Positions 7,912 through 14,631 of a DNA stretch of 54,286 nucleotides are shown piece after piece. The translations under genes were made by a program, and so were the position numbers. The DNA is taken from NCBI GenBank assembly GCA_014465955.1, contig JACTVT010000010.1, positions 1-54,286 on the forward strand. Reading direction: 5' to 3'. The notes below the pieces were generated by a model. The model did no database searches. It worked only from the letters and a program-made list of their open reading frames with translations, and was not told the DNA's origin. The DNA comes from Eubacterium sp. (GTDB lineage Bacteria; Bacillota; Clostridia; Oscillospirales; Acutalibacteraceae). Each line of letters opens with the position of its first letter. Position 1 is the first letter of the stretch.

Positions 7912-8053
7912 CAAAAACGCAGGCTCAAAAGTCGCCAAACCAATTGAACACAAATATCATTAAAGATAAGTTTGTATCAAAATAGAGCCTGAATTTTTAA
8001 AAATAAAAAAACAAACTTTCTCAATAATGAAAATCATATTCAATTGATTTGGC
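7881..8053 (-). ncRNA. Candidate pseudoknotted leader/antitoxin-like RNA upstream of the PIN gene
   Basis: From a predicted start near 8053, the minus-strand RNA begins with a 29-base arm (8053-8025) that pairs with 7962-7934. The 15 outermost pairs are continuous, and only two of 29 positions are mismatched. Four of the DNA differences between arms become G-U pairs only on this strand. Inside it is a second helix, 8018-8011 with 7975-7968. The apical loop carries CAGGCUC (7991-7985), complementary to GAGCCUG (7926-7920) outside the hairpin, so a pseudoknot is possible. A terminator closes the unit. Structure seen by eye; function inferred. Confidence 0.6.
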
Positions 8054-8059
8054 AAATTC

Positions 8060-8088
8060 AGTATAGCATTTATATTTAGCAAAGTCAA
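8060..8088 (-). promoter_or_regulatory. Promoter of the RNA/PIN unit
   Basis: Minus strand TTGACT (8088-8083), 17 bp spacer, TATACT (8065-8060). The expected start near 8053 is the first base of the long helix arm, which supports both calls. Confidence 0.85.
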
Positions 8089-8094
8089 CATATT

Positions 8095-8160
8095 ACGGTG
8101 CGCCGAGGACTGTGCACCCTACAAAAATATTTTGTAGGGGCAATTCACGAATTGCCCGCT
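8095..8160. repeat. Head-to-head pair of modular hairpins
   Basis: A decayed GGTGCGCCG...GTGCACCCTAC module, a short AT spacer, then TGTAGGGGCAATTC with its mirror GAATTGCCCG. The CTAC and GTAG ends face each other. The pair lies between the promoters of the PIN unit and the DUF2975 unit. Confidence 0.8.
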
Positions 8161-8197
8161 TTTGGTGCGCCGCTTTTTGAAAAACAATAAATAATTA

Positions 8198-8225
8198 TTG
8201 ACAAACGATAATTTTTATGTATAAT
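8198..8225 (+). promoter_or_regulatory. Promoter of the DUF2975/XRE pair
   Basis: TTGACA (8198-8203), 16 bp spacer, TATAAT (8220-8225). The first gene starts at 8262 after GGAGG. Confidence 0.85.
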
Positions 8226-8261
8226 GAGGGTATAAAATGGTAATTTATGGAGGAAAGTATA

Positions 8262-8726
8262 ATGAAAAGCAACAAATTTTTAAACGCCACTCAGATATTT
8301 GTAAAAGCGTGCTACGTACTGCTTGCACTGTTTGCCATAGCAAGCACCTGGCTGTTTATTTACATTTTGGGGTTATCAAAGGGTGTTATTGCATTAATCA
8401 TACCATTTATTCTTGTAATCCCGGCAGGGTATACCGTGCTGATATGCCTTGACAAACTGCTTGCAAATATTAAAAATGATATAATTTTTGACCGAGTGAA
8501 CACTGAAAAATTCAAAAAAATCAGTATATGCTGTTTTTATGCGGCGGTTATCGGAATCATCGCAGGTGCAATTTTTATAATCATTGACAGTGTTAACTAT
8601 ATTATCGCTGTACCGATTCTCATTTTAGCATGCGGTGAGGCTTTTATGGGGCTGATTACTATCGTTATAAAAATCGTTTTCAACCGTGCAATTGAAATCA
8701 AAAACGAAAATGATTTAACAATATAG
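8262..8726 (+). CDS. DUF2975 family four-helix membrane protein
   Basis: A 154-residue integral membrane protein with four hydrophobic segments (about residues 13-37, 44-66, 90-112 and 117-145) and a charged loop after the second. It matches the DUF2975 layout. The ATG at 8262 is preferred because GGAGGAAAG lies just upstream; the earlier in-frame ATG at 8247 overlaps that site. It is followed after nine bases by an XRE regulator, the usual partner of DUF2975 proteins in Firmicutes. The molecular role of this pair is not established. Confidence 0.85.
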   Translation: MKSNKFLNATQIFVKACYVLLALFAIASTWLFIYILGLSKGVIALIIPFILVIPAGYTVLICLDKLLANIKNDIIFDRVNTEKFKKISICCFYAAVIGIIAGAIFIIIDSVNYIIAVPILILACGEAFMGLITIVIKIVFNRAIEIKNENDLTI

Positions 8727-8735
8727 GAGGTCATT

Positions 8736-8942
8736 ATGAGCATTATTGTAAATCTTGATGTTATGCTTGCAAAGCGGAAAATGACCTCGCTTGAGCTTGC
8801 AAATAAAATCGGAATTACGCAGGCAAATCTGTCCATACTCAAAACAGGCAAGGCAAAGGCAATCCGCTTTTCAACGCTTGAAGCAATCTGCAAAGAACTT
8901 GACTGCCAGCCCGGCGATATTTTAACGTTTACGGAAAATTAA
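8736..8942 (+). CDS. XRE/Cro-CI family transcriptional regulator
   Basis: A 68-residue protein that is essentially one helix-turn-helix domain: MTSLELANKIGITQANLSILKTG gives the HTH (residues about 16-38, recognition helix ITQANLSIL), followed by FSTLEAICKELDCQPGDIL. It is the minimal YozG-like regulator type encoded after DUF2975 genes. GGAGG precedes its ATG and it is cotranscribed with the membrane protein. It probably regulates its own operon; the operator is not identifiable by eye. Confidence 0.92.
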   Translation: MSIIVNLDVMLAKRKMTSLELANKIGITQANLSILKTGKAKAIRFSTLEAICKELDCQPGDILTFTEN

Positions 8943-8949
8943 ATTCACC

Positions 8950-8998
8950 TAATCAATCCCTCCACCGCAAGCGGTCCCCCTCCCTTTACACAAGGGAG
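8950..8998. repeat. CCTCC/GGGAGG MITE-like element
   Basis: Begins AATCCCTCCACC, contains the hairpin ACCGCAAGCGGT, and ends CTCCCTTTACACAAGGGAGGC with complementary CTCCCTT / AAGGGAG arms. Same family as copies at 14.6, 18.05, 30.55, 36.4 and 49.5 kb. Confidence 0.85.
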
Positions 8999-9028
8999 GC
9001 AAATCAGTAAAAATAAAATGGTGATAAT

Positions 9029-9859
9029 ATGAACGAAACCGATACAAAAAACATAAAAAAAAGAACGGGTATTATTGCCGTTCTTGCAATGCTGATTGTA
9101 ATTGCAATCATCGCATCTGCGCTTGTCATTGCAAAGCCTTATGCAAATAAAAAACCGAAATTCGTTGATAATCCATACGGAAATTACCGAACAATTGAAT
9201 ATTTAGACAGAAAATACACCTATTGCACCGATTGTCTAAACCTGTTTGAATTTGAACTTGATAAAAAAATCGGTCAGGAAAGAACTATATTTCCAATCTC
9301 ATTTTACACACTGAAAAATGACCCGAACAAAAATTTTATCTATGTTTCGGAGTGGCAGAACAGTCGTATATACTCCTGCCTGTCGATGGACAGCCATTCA
9401 TTCAGCGACCCTGATGAAATCAGCGCAATTGAACTCACCGTTGATGATGAAATCGTTCTGATGACCGATGAAGAATGTATAAACGATTTTCGGTTGATTA
9501 ATGAAAATCACAGCACCGAAAAAATCAGGTACAACCCCGATGAATGCATAACAGTTGAATTCAGACCGATTATTAAAGGTAATTACCCGATTGAATATAC
9601 TTATAAAGGCGATGCATTTATTTATAACGGCGAGCAGTGGCTTGTTATGGAAGAACTTGATACTGCCAATGACGGATATTCAACAATAATTCACTACGGC
9701 CACCCGATAGATAATTCCGAAATCTGCGTGGCGTTTGAACACATTGCAGAAAAATATTTTGCCGAAGTTTATTATGAGTCAATTGATTACGAGGTGGGCA
9801 CGGTTGACCCTGATGAAGAATATATAATCGACCCCGATATGGTAACATTGGCGGATTAA
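9029..9859 (+). CDS. Membrane-anchored extracytoplasmic protein of unknown function
   Basis: A 276-residue protein with a short basic N-terminus, one hydrophobic segment (about residues 14-37) and a long soluble acidic domain that should lie outside the cell. It contains a CTDC pair near residue 70 and several aromatic/Asp-rich stretches. I recognise no family. Its ribosome site is GGTGAT, six bases before the ATG. It is flanked on both sides by repeats and followed by a second small surface protein, so this may be a variable surface region. Confidence 0.7.
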   Translation: MNETDTKNIKKRTGIIAVLAMLIVIAIIASALVIAKPYANKKPKFVDNPYGNYRTIEYLDRKYTYCTDCLNLFEFELDKKIGQERTIFPISFYTLKNDPNKNFIYVSEWQNSRIYSCLSMDSHSFSDPDEISAIELTVDDEIVLMTDEECINDFRLINENHSTEKIRYNPDECITVEFRPIIKGNYPIEYTYKGDAFIYNGEQWLVMEELDTANDGYSTIIHYGHPIDNSEICVAFEHIAEKYFAEVYYESIDYEVGTVDPDEEYIIDPDMVTLAD

Positions 9860-9876
9860 GTTTATAGCAAATTCAC

Positions 9877-10074
9877 GGGAGGGCACGGAGAATCTGCAAT
9901 TCGGCAGACCATTTTGTCTGCTTACGCAGACATTTTTGCTCAGCCGCAGACGGCAGACCCCTCTGCCACTGCGTGGCATCTCCCCTATTAGGGGAGTCTC
10001 CTAACAGGGGAATAACCTCCCCTACGATAACATTATTGCAACTTCGTAGGGTGCGATGTCCCCGACGCACCGCA
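9877..10074. repeat. Head-to-head repeat block with nested insert
   Basis: The module CGGGAGGG...CCTCCCCTACG has its loop filled by the longer nested insert (GTCTGCTTACGCAGAC, CTCTGCCACTGCGTGGCA, CCCCTATTAGGGG). After ATAACATTATT comes a facing CGTAGGGTGCG...CGCACC module. It is almost identical to parts of the blocks at 4.6 and 20.5 kb. Confidence 0.85.
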
Positions 10075-10124
10075 AAAGGCAATTTTATTATAATTCTATA
10101 TAAATTCAATAACAGAGGTAAAAA

Positions 10125-10580
10125 ATGAAGAAATGCATTAAAATTATTTCAATAATTCTATTAATAATGTCATTATCAGCCTGCGCATCAAATGCTATAT
10201 CCTCCGGCATTCATAACGGAGATTGGTCTTACAAACTACCGAATAATTATGAAATATGGCGTATTAATTCAAGAGAGATTGTTTGCGGAAAAAAGGACGG
10301 AGAAAACTCTCTCTCTAATGTTATAAATGAAAATTACGTTATGGAATTCAAATATAATAAGCGCTATGTGTGCCTTAAGTGTGTTGAAACCACACAAAAC
10401 TTATCTGCTGAAATTGATAAATCAAACCCGAATTTCTATATAATTGATACTATGCAAGACACGATATACGGAGCGTACACCAATACTGATTTTGAAGATA
10501 AAATTAAAGATATGGGTCTTATATTCAATACAGATTGGATTAAAACAACACCAATTCCTGAAGGTGCAGAATTTGAATAA
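10125..10580 (+). CDS. Small putative lipoprotein
   Basis: A 151-residue protein with a lipoprotein signal peptide: basic MKKCIK, hydrophobic core, lipobox LSAC with Cys20. The mature part is about 130 residues and has no recognised domain; it is Asn/Lys rich with two further Cys. GAGG lies seven bases before the ATG. Likely anchored on the outer face of the membrane. Function unknown. Confidence 0.75.
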   Translation: MKKCIKIISIILLIMSLSACASNAISSGIHNGDWSYKLPNNYEIWRINSREIVCGKKDGENSLSNVINENYVMEFKYNKRYVCLKCVETTQNLSAEIDKSNPNFYIIDTMQDTIYGAYTNTDFEDKIKDMGLIFNTDWIKTTPIPEGAEFE

Positions 10581-10592
10581 ATAATAAAAAGA

Positions 10593-10760
10593 ATGGGCAT
10601 TATTGCAACTTCGTAGGGTGCGGCGTCCCCGACGCACCGTTATTTATAAATTTGATTAGCAGATTTTTTTGTTAGACAAGGCAGAGGCAAAATTTCGTCG
10701 ACGGGAGCATACGTGGGTATGTGACCCGTAGGGTGCGGCGTCCCCGACGCACCGTTGTTC
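10593..10760. repeat. Two GGTGCG-type modules, the second with an extended flank
   Basis: The gap 10581-10935 holds CGTAGGGTGCGGCGTCCCCGA (10613 on) ending in CGCACCG. A second copy (10731-10755) is preceded by the flank CAGATTTTTTTGTTAGAC and an extra 50 bases. The same flank without the insert precedes the copies at 23.16 and 24.63 kb. The rest of the gap up to the rpsR terminator shows no gene. Confidence 0.75.
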
Positions 10761-10892
10761 AGCAGATAACACAGTAATACGGATTGCGGTACCCAAAATT
10801 TATTATCGCACATAAATGTGTTCATAAATTTTGACCGCCGCAAATTCTTTTTTCTCCCTTTATCCCGCACTGCGGGCGGTCGAAAACGAATC

Positions 10893-10922
10893 AAAAAAAA
10901 GCCGTGCTTTTTAAGCACGGCT
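10893..10922 (-). terminator. Terminator of the rpsF-ssb-rpsR operon
   Basis: Minus strand stem GCCGTGCTT / AAGCACGGC followed by eight T. It starts 14 bases after the rpsR stop. Confidence 0.93.
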
Positions 10923-10935
10923 TAAGTCGTTTTAA

Positions 10936-11172
10936 TTAGTCTGCACTGTATGGAAGAAGAGCAATCTGGCGAGCACGCTTGATAGCAACTGTGAGTTCTC
11001 TCTGGTGCTTAGCACAGGTACCAGTTACACGGCGTGGAAGAATCTTTGCTCTTTCAGAAGTGTATCTGTTAAGTTTTGCTACATCTTTATAATCTATAGA
11101 ACTTGAATTTTCAAGACAAAATTGGCAAACTTTTCTGCGGCTTTTTCTTGCGCCGCCCTTAACATATGCCAT
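10936..11172 (-). CDS. rpsR: 30S ribosomal protein S18 (zinc-binding form)
   Basis: S18 pairs with S6 on the platform of the 30S subunit. The 78-residue protein starts MAYVKGGARKSRRKVC, chosen because GGAGG precedes the ATG at 11172. It keeps the cysteines of the zinc-ribbon (C+) form: CQFC near residue 20 and a later Cys in TGTCAKHQRE. The core motif YTSERAKILPRRVTG is present. It is the last gene of the rpsF-ssb-rpsR operon, the standard bacterial order. Confidence 0.97.
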   Translation of the reverse strand: MAYVKGGARKSRRKVCQFCLENSSSIDYKDVAKLNRYTSERAKILPRRVTGTCAKHQRELTVAIKRARQIALLPYSAD

Positions 11173-11190
11173 GTTAGTTTCCTCCTTCAA

Positions 11191-11625
11191 TTAAAATGGT
11201 AAATCTTCGTCGTCATCAACAATTTCTTCAAAATCACTGTTATCAGCCGATGCATAACTCGGAGCAGGCTGACTGTAAGCAGGATTTGTGTTTACTGCAC
11301 TTTCTGCCTTTGAACCGCAGAAAGAAACATTGTTGGCAACAACACGAACAGATTTTCTTTTATTTCCGCTGTTATCAGTAAAATTATCGGTCTGAATAGA
11401 GCCTTCAACGGCAATCATAGAACCCTTGCGGAAATAGCGAGAAATAAATTCAGCAGTCTGACGCCATGCGGTTACATCAATAAAATCGGTTTTTCTTTCC
11501 TCGCCCTGACGCTGGAAATTCCTGTCAACGGCAACCTGGAACTGAACAACCGAAACGCCGCTCGGCGTTGTTCTAAGTTCAGGGTCAAACGTTAATCTGC
11601 CCATAATTACAACAGAGTTAATCAT
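11191..11625 (-). CDS. ssb: Single-stranded DNA-binding protein
   Basis: A replication and repair protein that coats ssDNA as a tetramer. The 144-residue ORF has the OB-fold (MINSVVIMGRLTFDPELR, FIDVTAWRQTAEFISRYFRKG, residues 1-105), a short Gln/Ser/Ala linker, and the partner-binding acidic tail ending DEDLPF. It lies between rpsF and rpsR, as in Bacillota generally. Confidence 0.97.
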   Translation of the reverse strand: MINSVVIMGRLTFDPELRTTPSGVSVVQFQVAVDRNFQRQGEERKTDFIDVTAWRQTAEFISRYFRKGSMIAVEGSIQTDNFTDNSGNKRKSVRVVANNVSFCGSKAESAVNTNPAYSQPAPSYASADNSDFEEIVDDDEDLPF

Positions 11626-11637
11626 TTTTGCTCCCCC

Positions 11638-11928
11638 TTATTCGCCTTTAGCGACGATTAATGAACGAAGAACGCCGTCTGTAATGTTGATTACACGGTC
11701 AAGCTCTGCAGGTACAGTGTCTTCTGCCTCAAACTGAGCAACAACATAATAGCCTTCTGTTTCGTAGTTGATTGGATATGCAAGTCTGCGCTTACCCCAC
11801 TCGTCAACTTCGCCAAGAGTGCCATTTGCCTTGATCATATCGAGAAACTTACCCTTTAAAGCCTCTACTGCTTCCTCACCCTTTTTAACTGAGAAAACCA
11901 ATACGATTTCGTACTTATTTAATGCCAT
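11638..11928 (-). CDS. rpsF: 30S ribosomal protein S6
   Basis: A 96-residue S6, partner of S18 in the 30S platform. It contains the family signature around MALNKYEIVLVFS and EWGKRRLAYPINYETEGYYVV. GGAGG lies upstream of the ATG. It is the first gene of the operon, with a strong promoter and a leader of about 70 bases. Confidence 0.97.
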   Translation of the reverse strand: MALNKYEIVLVFSVKKGEEAVEALKGKFLDMIKANGTLGEVDEWGKRRLAYPINYETEGYYVVAQFEAEDTVPAELDRVINITDGVLRSLIVAKGE

Positions 11929-11929
11929 T

Positions 11930-12037
11930 CCTGTGCACCTCCTTCTGGACTTAATGGCCCAAAGTCTTCGCTTTGAGCAAGGATTGCTATCTGTTAGACA
12001 GCCTATGTATTATAACAGAGTTTCAAAATAATGTCAA
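11930..12037 (-). promoter_or_regulatory. rpsF operon promoter and leader
   Basis: Minus strand TTGACA (12037-12032), 17 bp spacer, TATAAT (12014-12009). The roughly 70-base leader contains complementary segments (GCTGTCTAACAGATAGC, GGGCCATTAAGTCC). In other bacteria the S6:S18 complex binds a leader RNA to repress its own operon, so this leader is a candidate site, but I could not match the motif with certainty. Confidence 0.7.
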
Positions 12038-12070
12038 GCAATAAAATTAAACTGCAATTGCGGTAACAAT

Positions 12071-12838
12071 TTATTTTACTGCTGTGAAAAAGAGTCGGGG
12101 AAAACGGAAGATGATTTCACCGTTTGGCTGAAGCGGAAACTGCCTCTCAATTTCAGCAAGAATATCCTTTTCAAACAGAGCGCTTTCGGTATCATCGAGT
12201 TTTTCAAAATACGGCTTCAGACCTGTTGAACGATACCATTCAATCACGCTCTGATGTGACGGCAGGCGGTGATAATAAATCGTTTTCCATATTTTGAAAT
12301 CACTCGAAATTTCTGACAGAATATTAAAGTATTCGTAATCATTCAATGTATAAAAATTTCTTGCGCCCTGAAGTTTTTTCCACCGCTCAAGGTCTGTTAC
12401 ATTATTGATAACCCTGCTCATATCCTGCTCGGCGGTTACAGGCACCTGAACGGCAAGCATACCGCCGTCATTCAAAACGCTCATAATATCAGCAAGTAAT
12501 TTTTTATGATTCGGCACCCACTGAATGCAGGCATTTGAAAACACCACGTCAAATTTAATATCAAGTTTACCAAAATCCCGTGAGGCGTCAAAAGCCATAA
12601 ACTCCAGATCGGGATTTTCTTTTTTTGCCTTTTCAATCATATTCGGCGAAAAATCTGCACCGATAACACGAGCGTTTGGAAATCTGTCTTTCAGCACTCT
12701 TGTGCTGTTGCCCGGTCCGCAGCCGATATCAATAATATTTTGCGGGTCAGTAACAAGAATGGATTTTACAAGGTCGATTGACGGCTGGGTGCGTTCGGCT
12801 TTGAATTTTAAATATTGTGTTGAATTCCAGTCGGACAT
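12071..12838 (-). CDS. tam: Trans-aconitate 2-methyltransferase-like SAM methyltransferase
   Basis: A class I SAM-dependent methyltransferase. The family trans-aconitate methyltransferase detoxifies the TCA by-product trans-aconitate. The 255-residue protein begins DWNSTQYLKFKAERTQPS, has the SAM loop IIDIGCGPGNST, the acidic GADFSPNMIEKA, and the post-II motif FSNACIQWVPNHKKLL characteristic of Tam. AAAGGAG precedes the ATG. It follows leuB, and there is a biochemical echo since isopropylmalate enzymes handle related acids. The exact substrate is inferred. Confidence 0.85.
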   Translation of the reverse strand: MSDWNSTQYLKFKAERTQPSIDLVKSILVTDPQNIIDIGCGPGNSTRVLKDRFPNARVIGADFSPNMIEKAKKENPDLEFMAFDASRDFGKLDIKFDVVFSNACIQWVPNHKKLLADIMSVLNDGGMLAVQVPVTAEQDMSRVINNVTDLERWKKLQGARNFYTLNDYEYFNILSEISSDFKIWKTIYYHRLPSHQSVIEWYRSTGLKPYFEKLDDTESALFEKDILAEIERQFPLQPNGEIIFRFPRLFFTAVK

Positions 12839-12865
12839 ATTAAATCTCCTTTCAATTTTTTACGG

Positions 12866-13093
12866 CGGGTCGTCGGGGGTGCGGGTGTCCAGTGGACACC
12901 TCTGCGAAGCAGAAGCACCGACCGAGCCGACAGGTGAGACCGCCGACCCCTACATTATTATATCTATGCGGGAGGGCGCAGACTGCACACAGCCGTCCCC
13001 CTTTGTCGGCGTTGCCGACATTTCCCCCACATCGTGGGGGAATCTTCCTCCCCTACAATAATTACGGCGGGCGGATAATATCCGCCCCTACGA
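12866..13093. repeat. Three-module repeat block
   Basis: In order: GGGTCGTCGG...CCGACCCCTAC with the shorter nested insert; GGGAGGG...CCTCCCCTAC with an unrelated insert (TTTGTCGGCGTTGCCGACA, CCCCCACATCGTGGGGG); and a plain hairpin GGGCGGATA / TATCCGCCC followed by CCTACG. This explains the whole gap between tam and the leuB terminator. The different insert in the second module is notable. Confidence 0.85.
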
Positions 13094-13137
13094 TTTTAAC
13101 AACAATGTTTTAATAATTATGTAGGCAGATAATAAGA

Positions 13138-13160
13138 AATGGGAACGGCAACCGTTCCCA
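13138..13160 (-). terminator. leuB terminator
   Basis: A 10-bp stem ATGGGAACGG / CCGTTCCCAT with a 3-base loop, followed on the minus strand by TTCTTATTATCT. It begins seven bases after the leuB stop. Confidence 0.75.
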
Positions 13161-13166
13161 TCAAAA

Positions 13167-14237
13167 TTACAATAATGATACCACGAGGTCACCCATTTCG
13201 GCGGTAGTGACTTTTTTAAGTCCCTCCTCATAAATATCGGGTGTTCTTGCGATTGTGAGCGCCTTATCAACTGCACTTTCAATAGCATCTGCGGCATCGC
13301 TCTGACCGAATGTATAGCGCAGCATCATTGCGCCCGAAAGAATGGTTGCAAGCGGATTTGCCTTTTGCTCGCCTGCAATATCGGGAGCAGAGCCATGGAT
13401 AGGCTCATAAAGACCGAATGTGCCCTCTGCAAGAGATGCAGACGCAAGCATACCGATTGAGCCGCTTACCATTGACGCTTCATCTGAAAGAATATCACCG
13501 AAAATATTTGATGTAACGATTGTATCAAACTGGCCGGGATTGCGCACAAGTTGCATAGCGCAGTTATCAACATACATATATGAAACTTCCACTTCAGGGT
13601 AATCCTTGCTGACTTCCTCCATAACTTTTCTCCAAAGGCGTGAAGAATCAAGCACGTTTGCCTTATCAACACAGGTTAGTTTTTTGCCGCGTTTCATAGC
13701 ATACTCAAAGCCTGCTTTAACAATTCTTTTGATTTCAGGCACGGTGTAACGCTCTGTATCATATGCGCCGACAACGCCGTTTTCCTCATAAGTGCCCCTG
13801 TCGCCGAAATAAATTCCGCCTGTAAGTTCACGAACGATGAGAATATCAAGACCGTCGCCGATGATTTCTTCCTTGATAGGTGAAGCAGATTTAAGCGGAG
13901 CAAAAATCTTTGCAGGGCGAAGATTTGCAAAAAGACCGAGCGCCTCACGAATAGCAAGAAGACCCTTTTCAGGTCTGTTATTACCCGGCTGACTGTCCCA
14001 CTTAGGACCGCCTACTGCACCGAGAAGAACTGCGTCACTTGCCTTGCAGGCAGTTTCGGTTTCTTTCGGAAACGGCACGCCTGTTGCATCAATAGCACAG
14101 CCGCCGAGAAGTTGATAATCATAATCAAAAGCAAAATCAAACTTTTTGCCTGCAGCATCAAGCACCTTAATGCACTCGTCAACGATTTCAGGACCTATAC
14201 CGTCACCCTTTAAGACAGTGATTTTATAATTTTCCAT
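13167..14237 (-). CDS. leuB: 3-isopropylmalate dehydrogenase
   Basis: The NAD-dependent third step of leucine synthesis. The 356-residue protein shows ITVLKGDGIGPEIV, the substrate loop RELTGGIYFGDRG, the metal/NAD region EPIHGSAPDIAGEQKANP and conserved Lys/Asp blocks such as CVDKANVLDSSRLW. The ATG at 14237 has CGGAGG upstream; the further in-frame codon is not supported. It lies downstream of leuA, but leuC and leuD are not in the window, so isomerase genes must be elsewhere if leucine is made. Confidence 0.95.
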   Translation of the reverse strand: MENYKITVLKGDGIGPEIVDECIKVLDAAGKKFDFAFDYDYQLLGGCAIDATGVPFPKETETACKASDAVLLGAVGGPKWDSQPGNNRPEKGLLAIREALGLFANLRPAKIFAPLKSASPIKEEIIGDGLDILIVRELTGGIYFGDRGTYEENGVVGAYDTERYTVPEIKRIVKAGFEYAMKRGKKLTCVDKANVLDSSRLWRKVMEEVSKDYPEVEVSYMYVDNCAMQLVRNPGQFDTIVTSNIFGDILSDEASMVSGSIGMLASASLAEGTFGLYEPIHGSAPDIAGEQKANPLATILSGAMMLRYTFGQSDAADAIESAVDKALTIARTPDIYEEGLKKVTTAEMGDLVVSLL

Positions 14238-14266
14238 TGTTGTTCCTCCGTTAAGAATTATATTTC

Positions 14267-14288
14267 GGGACATTTACAAATTGCCCGT
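14267..14288. repeat. Decayed modular hairpin copy
   Basis: CGGGACATTTACAAATTGCCCG resembles the GGGCAATTC-stem module, but one arm has diverged and the GTAG end is lost. It lies between leuB and the small membrane gene. Confidence 0.5.
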
Positions 14289-14292
14289 TGAA

Positions 14293-14529
14293 TTATTTAA
14301 ACAGATTATAAAGAAATGATATTAATGTTAATACAAAAAAGAATATACATGTGCATACAGCACCCAAAGTTCTTGCCTGTCTATTGTTATCATAACGTTT
14401 TTCATACTCACTCTTAATAACATATTTACTTTCATTTTTCTTGATTCTATATGAATTCGCAAAAACAACAGTAAATAAAATTTCAATTGCAAGCATTGCA
14501 ATATATGCAACAATATAACGAATATCCAT
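14293..14529 (-). CDS. Small two-helix membrane protein
   Basis: An unrecognised 78-residue protein with two hydrophobic helices (about residues 5-24 and 53-76) joined by a highly charged Lys/Glu/Asn/Arg linker. It sits between leuA and leuB on the same strand, which is unusual for the pathway. It is flanked by repeat elements, so it may be a late insertion. The ribosome site is weak. No role in leucine synthesis can be claimed. Confidence 0.6.
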   Translation of the reverse strand: MDIRYIVAYIAMLAIEILFTVVFANSYRIKKNESKYVIKSEYEKRYDNNRQARTLGAVCTCIFFFVLTLISFLYNLFK

Positions 14530-14562
14530 TATGTTTCTCCAATGAATTTGAGGGTTAATCTA

Positions 14563-14622
14563 TAACGGGTCGTCGAGAATCCCTCCACCGCAAGCGGTCC
14601 CCCTCCCTTTGACAAGGGAGGC
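14563..14622. repeat. CCTCC/GGGAGG element
   Basis: AACGGGTCGTCG (a fragment of a modular hairpin) joined to AATCCCTCCACCGCAAGCGG... ending in AAGGGAGGC, immediately after leuA. It shows the two repeat families abutting. Confidence 0.8.
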
Positions 14623-14631
14623 ATAAATCAA

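Noticed and set aside
7934..8053. Reading the 29-base inverted repeat as a MITE or insertion-sequence end
   Set aside because: No flanking target duplication, no other copy in the window, arms keep pairing through G-U only on the transcribed strand, and a promoter starts exactly at the arm; RNA explanation preferred but not proven.
10640..10918. 92-residue minus-strand ORF between the small lipoprotein and rpsR
   Set aside because: It runs through repeat modules and the rpsR terminator; composition and lack of ribosome site argue against coding.
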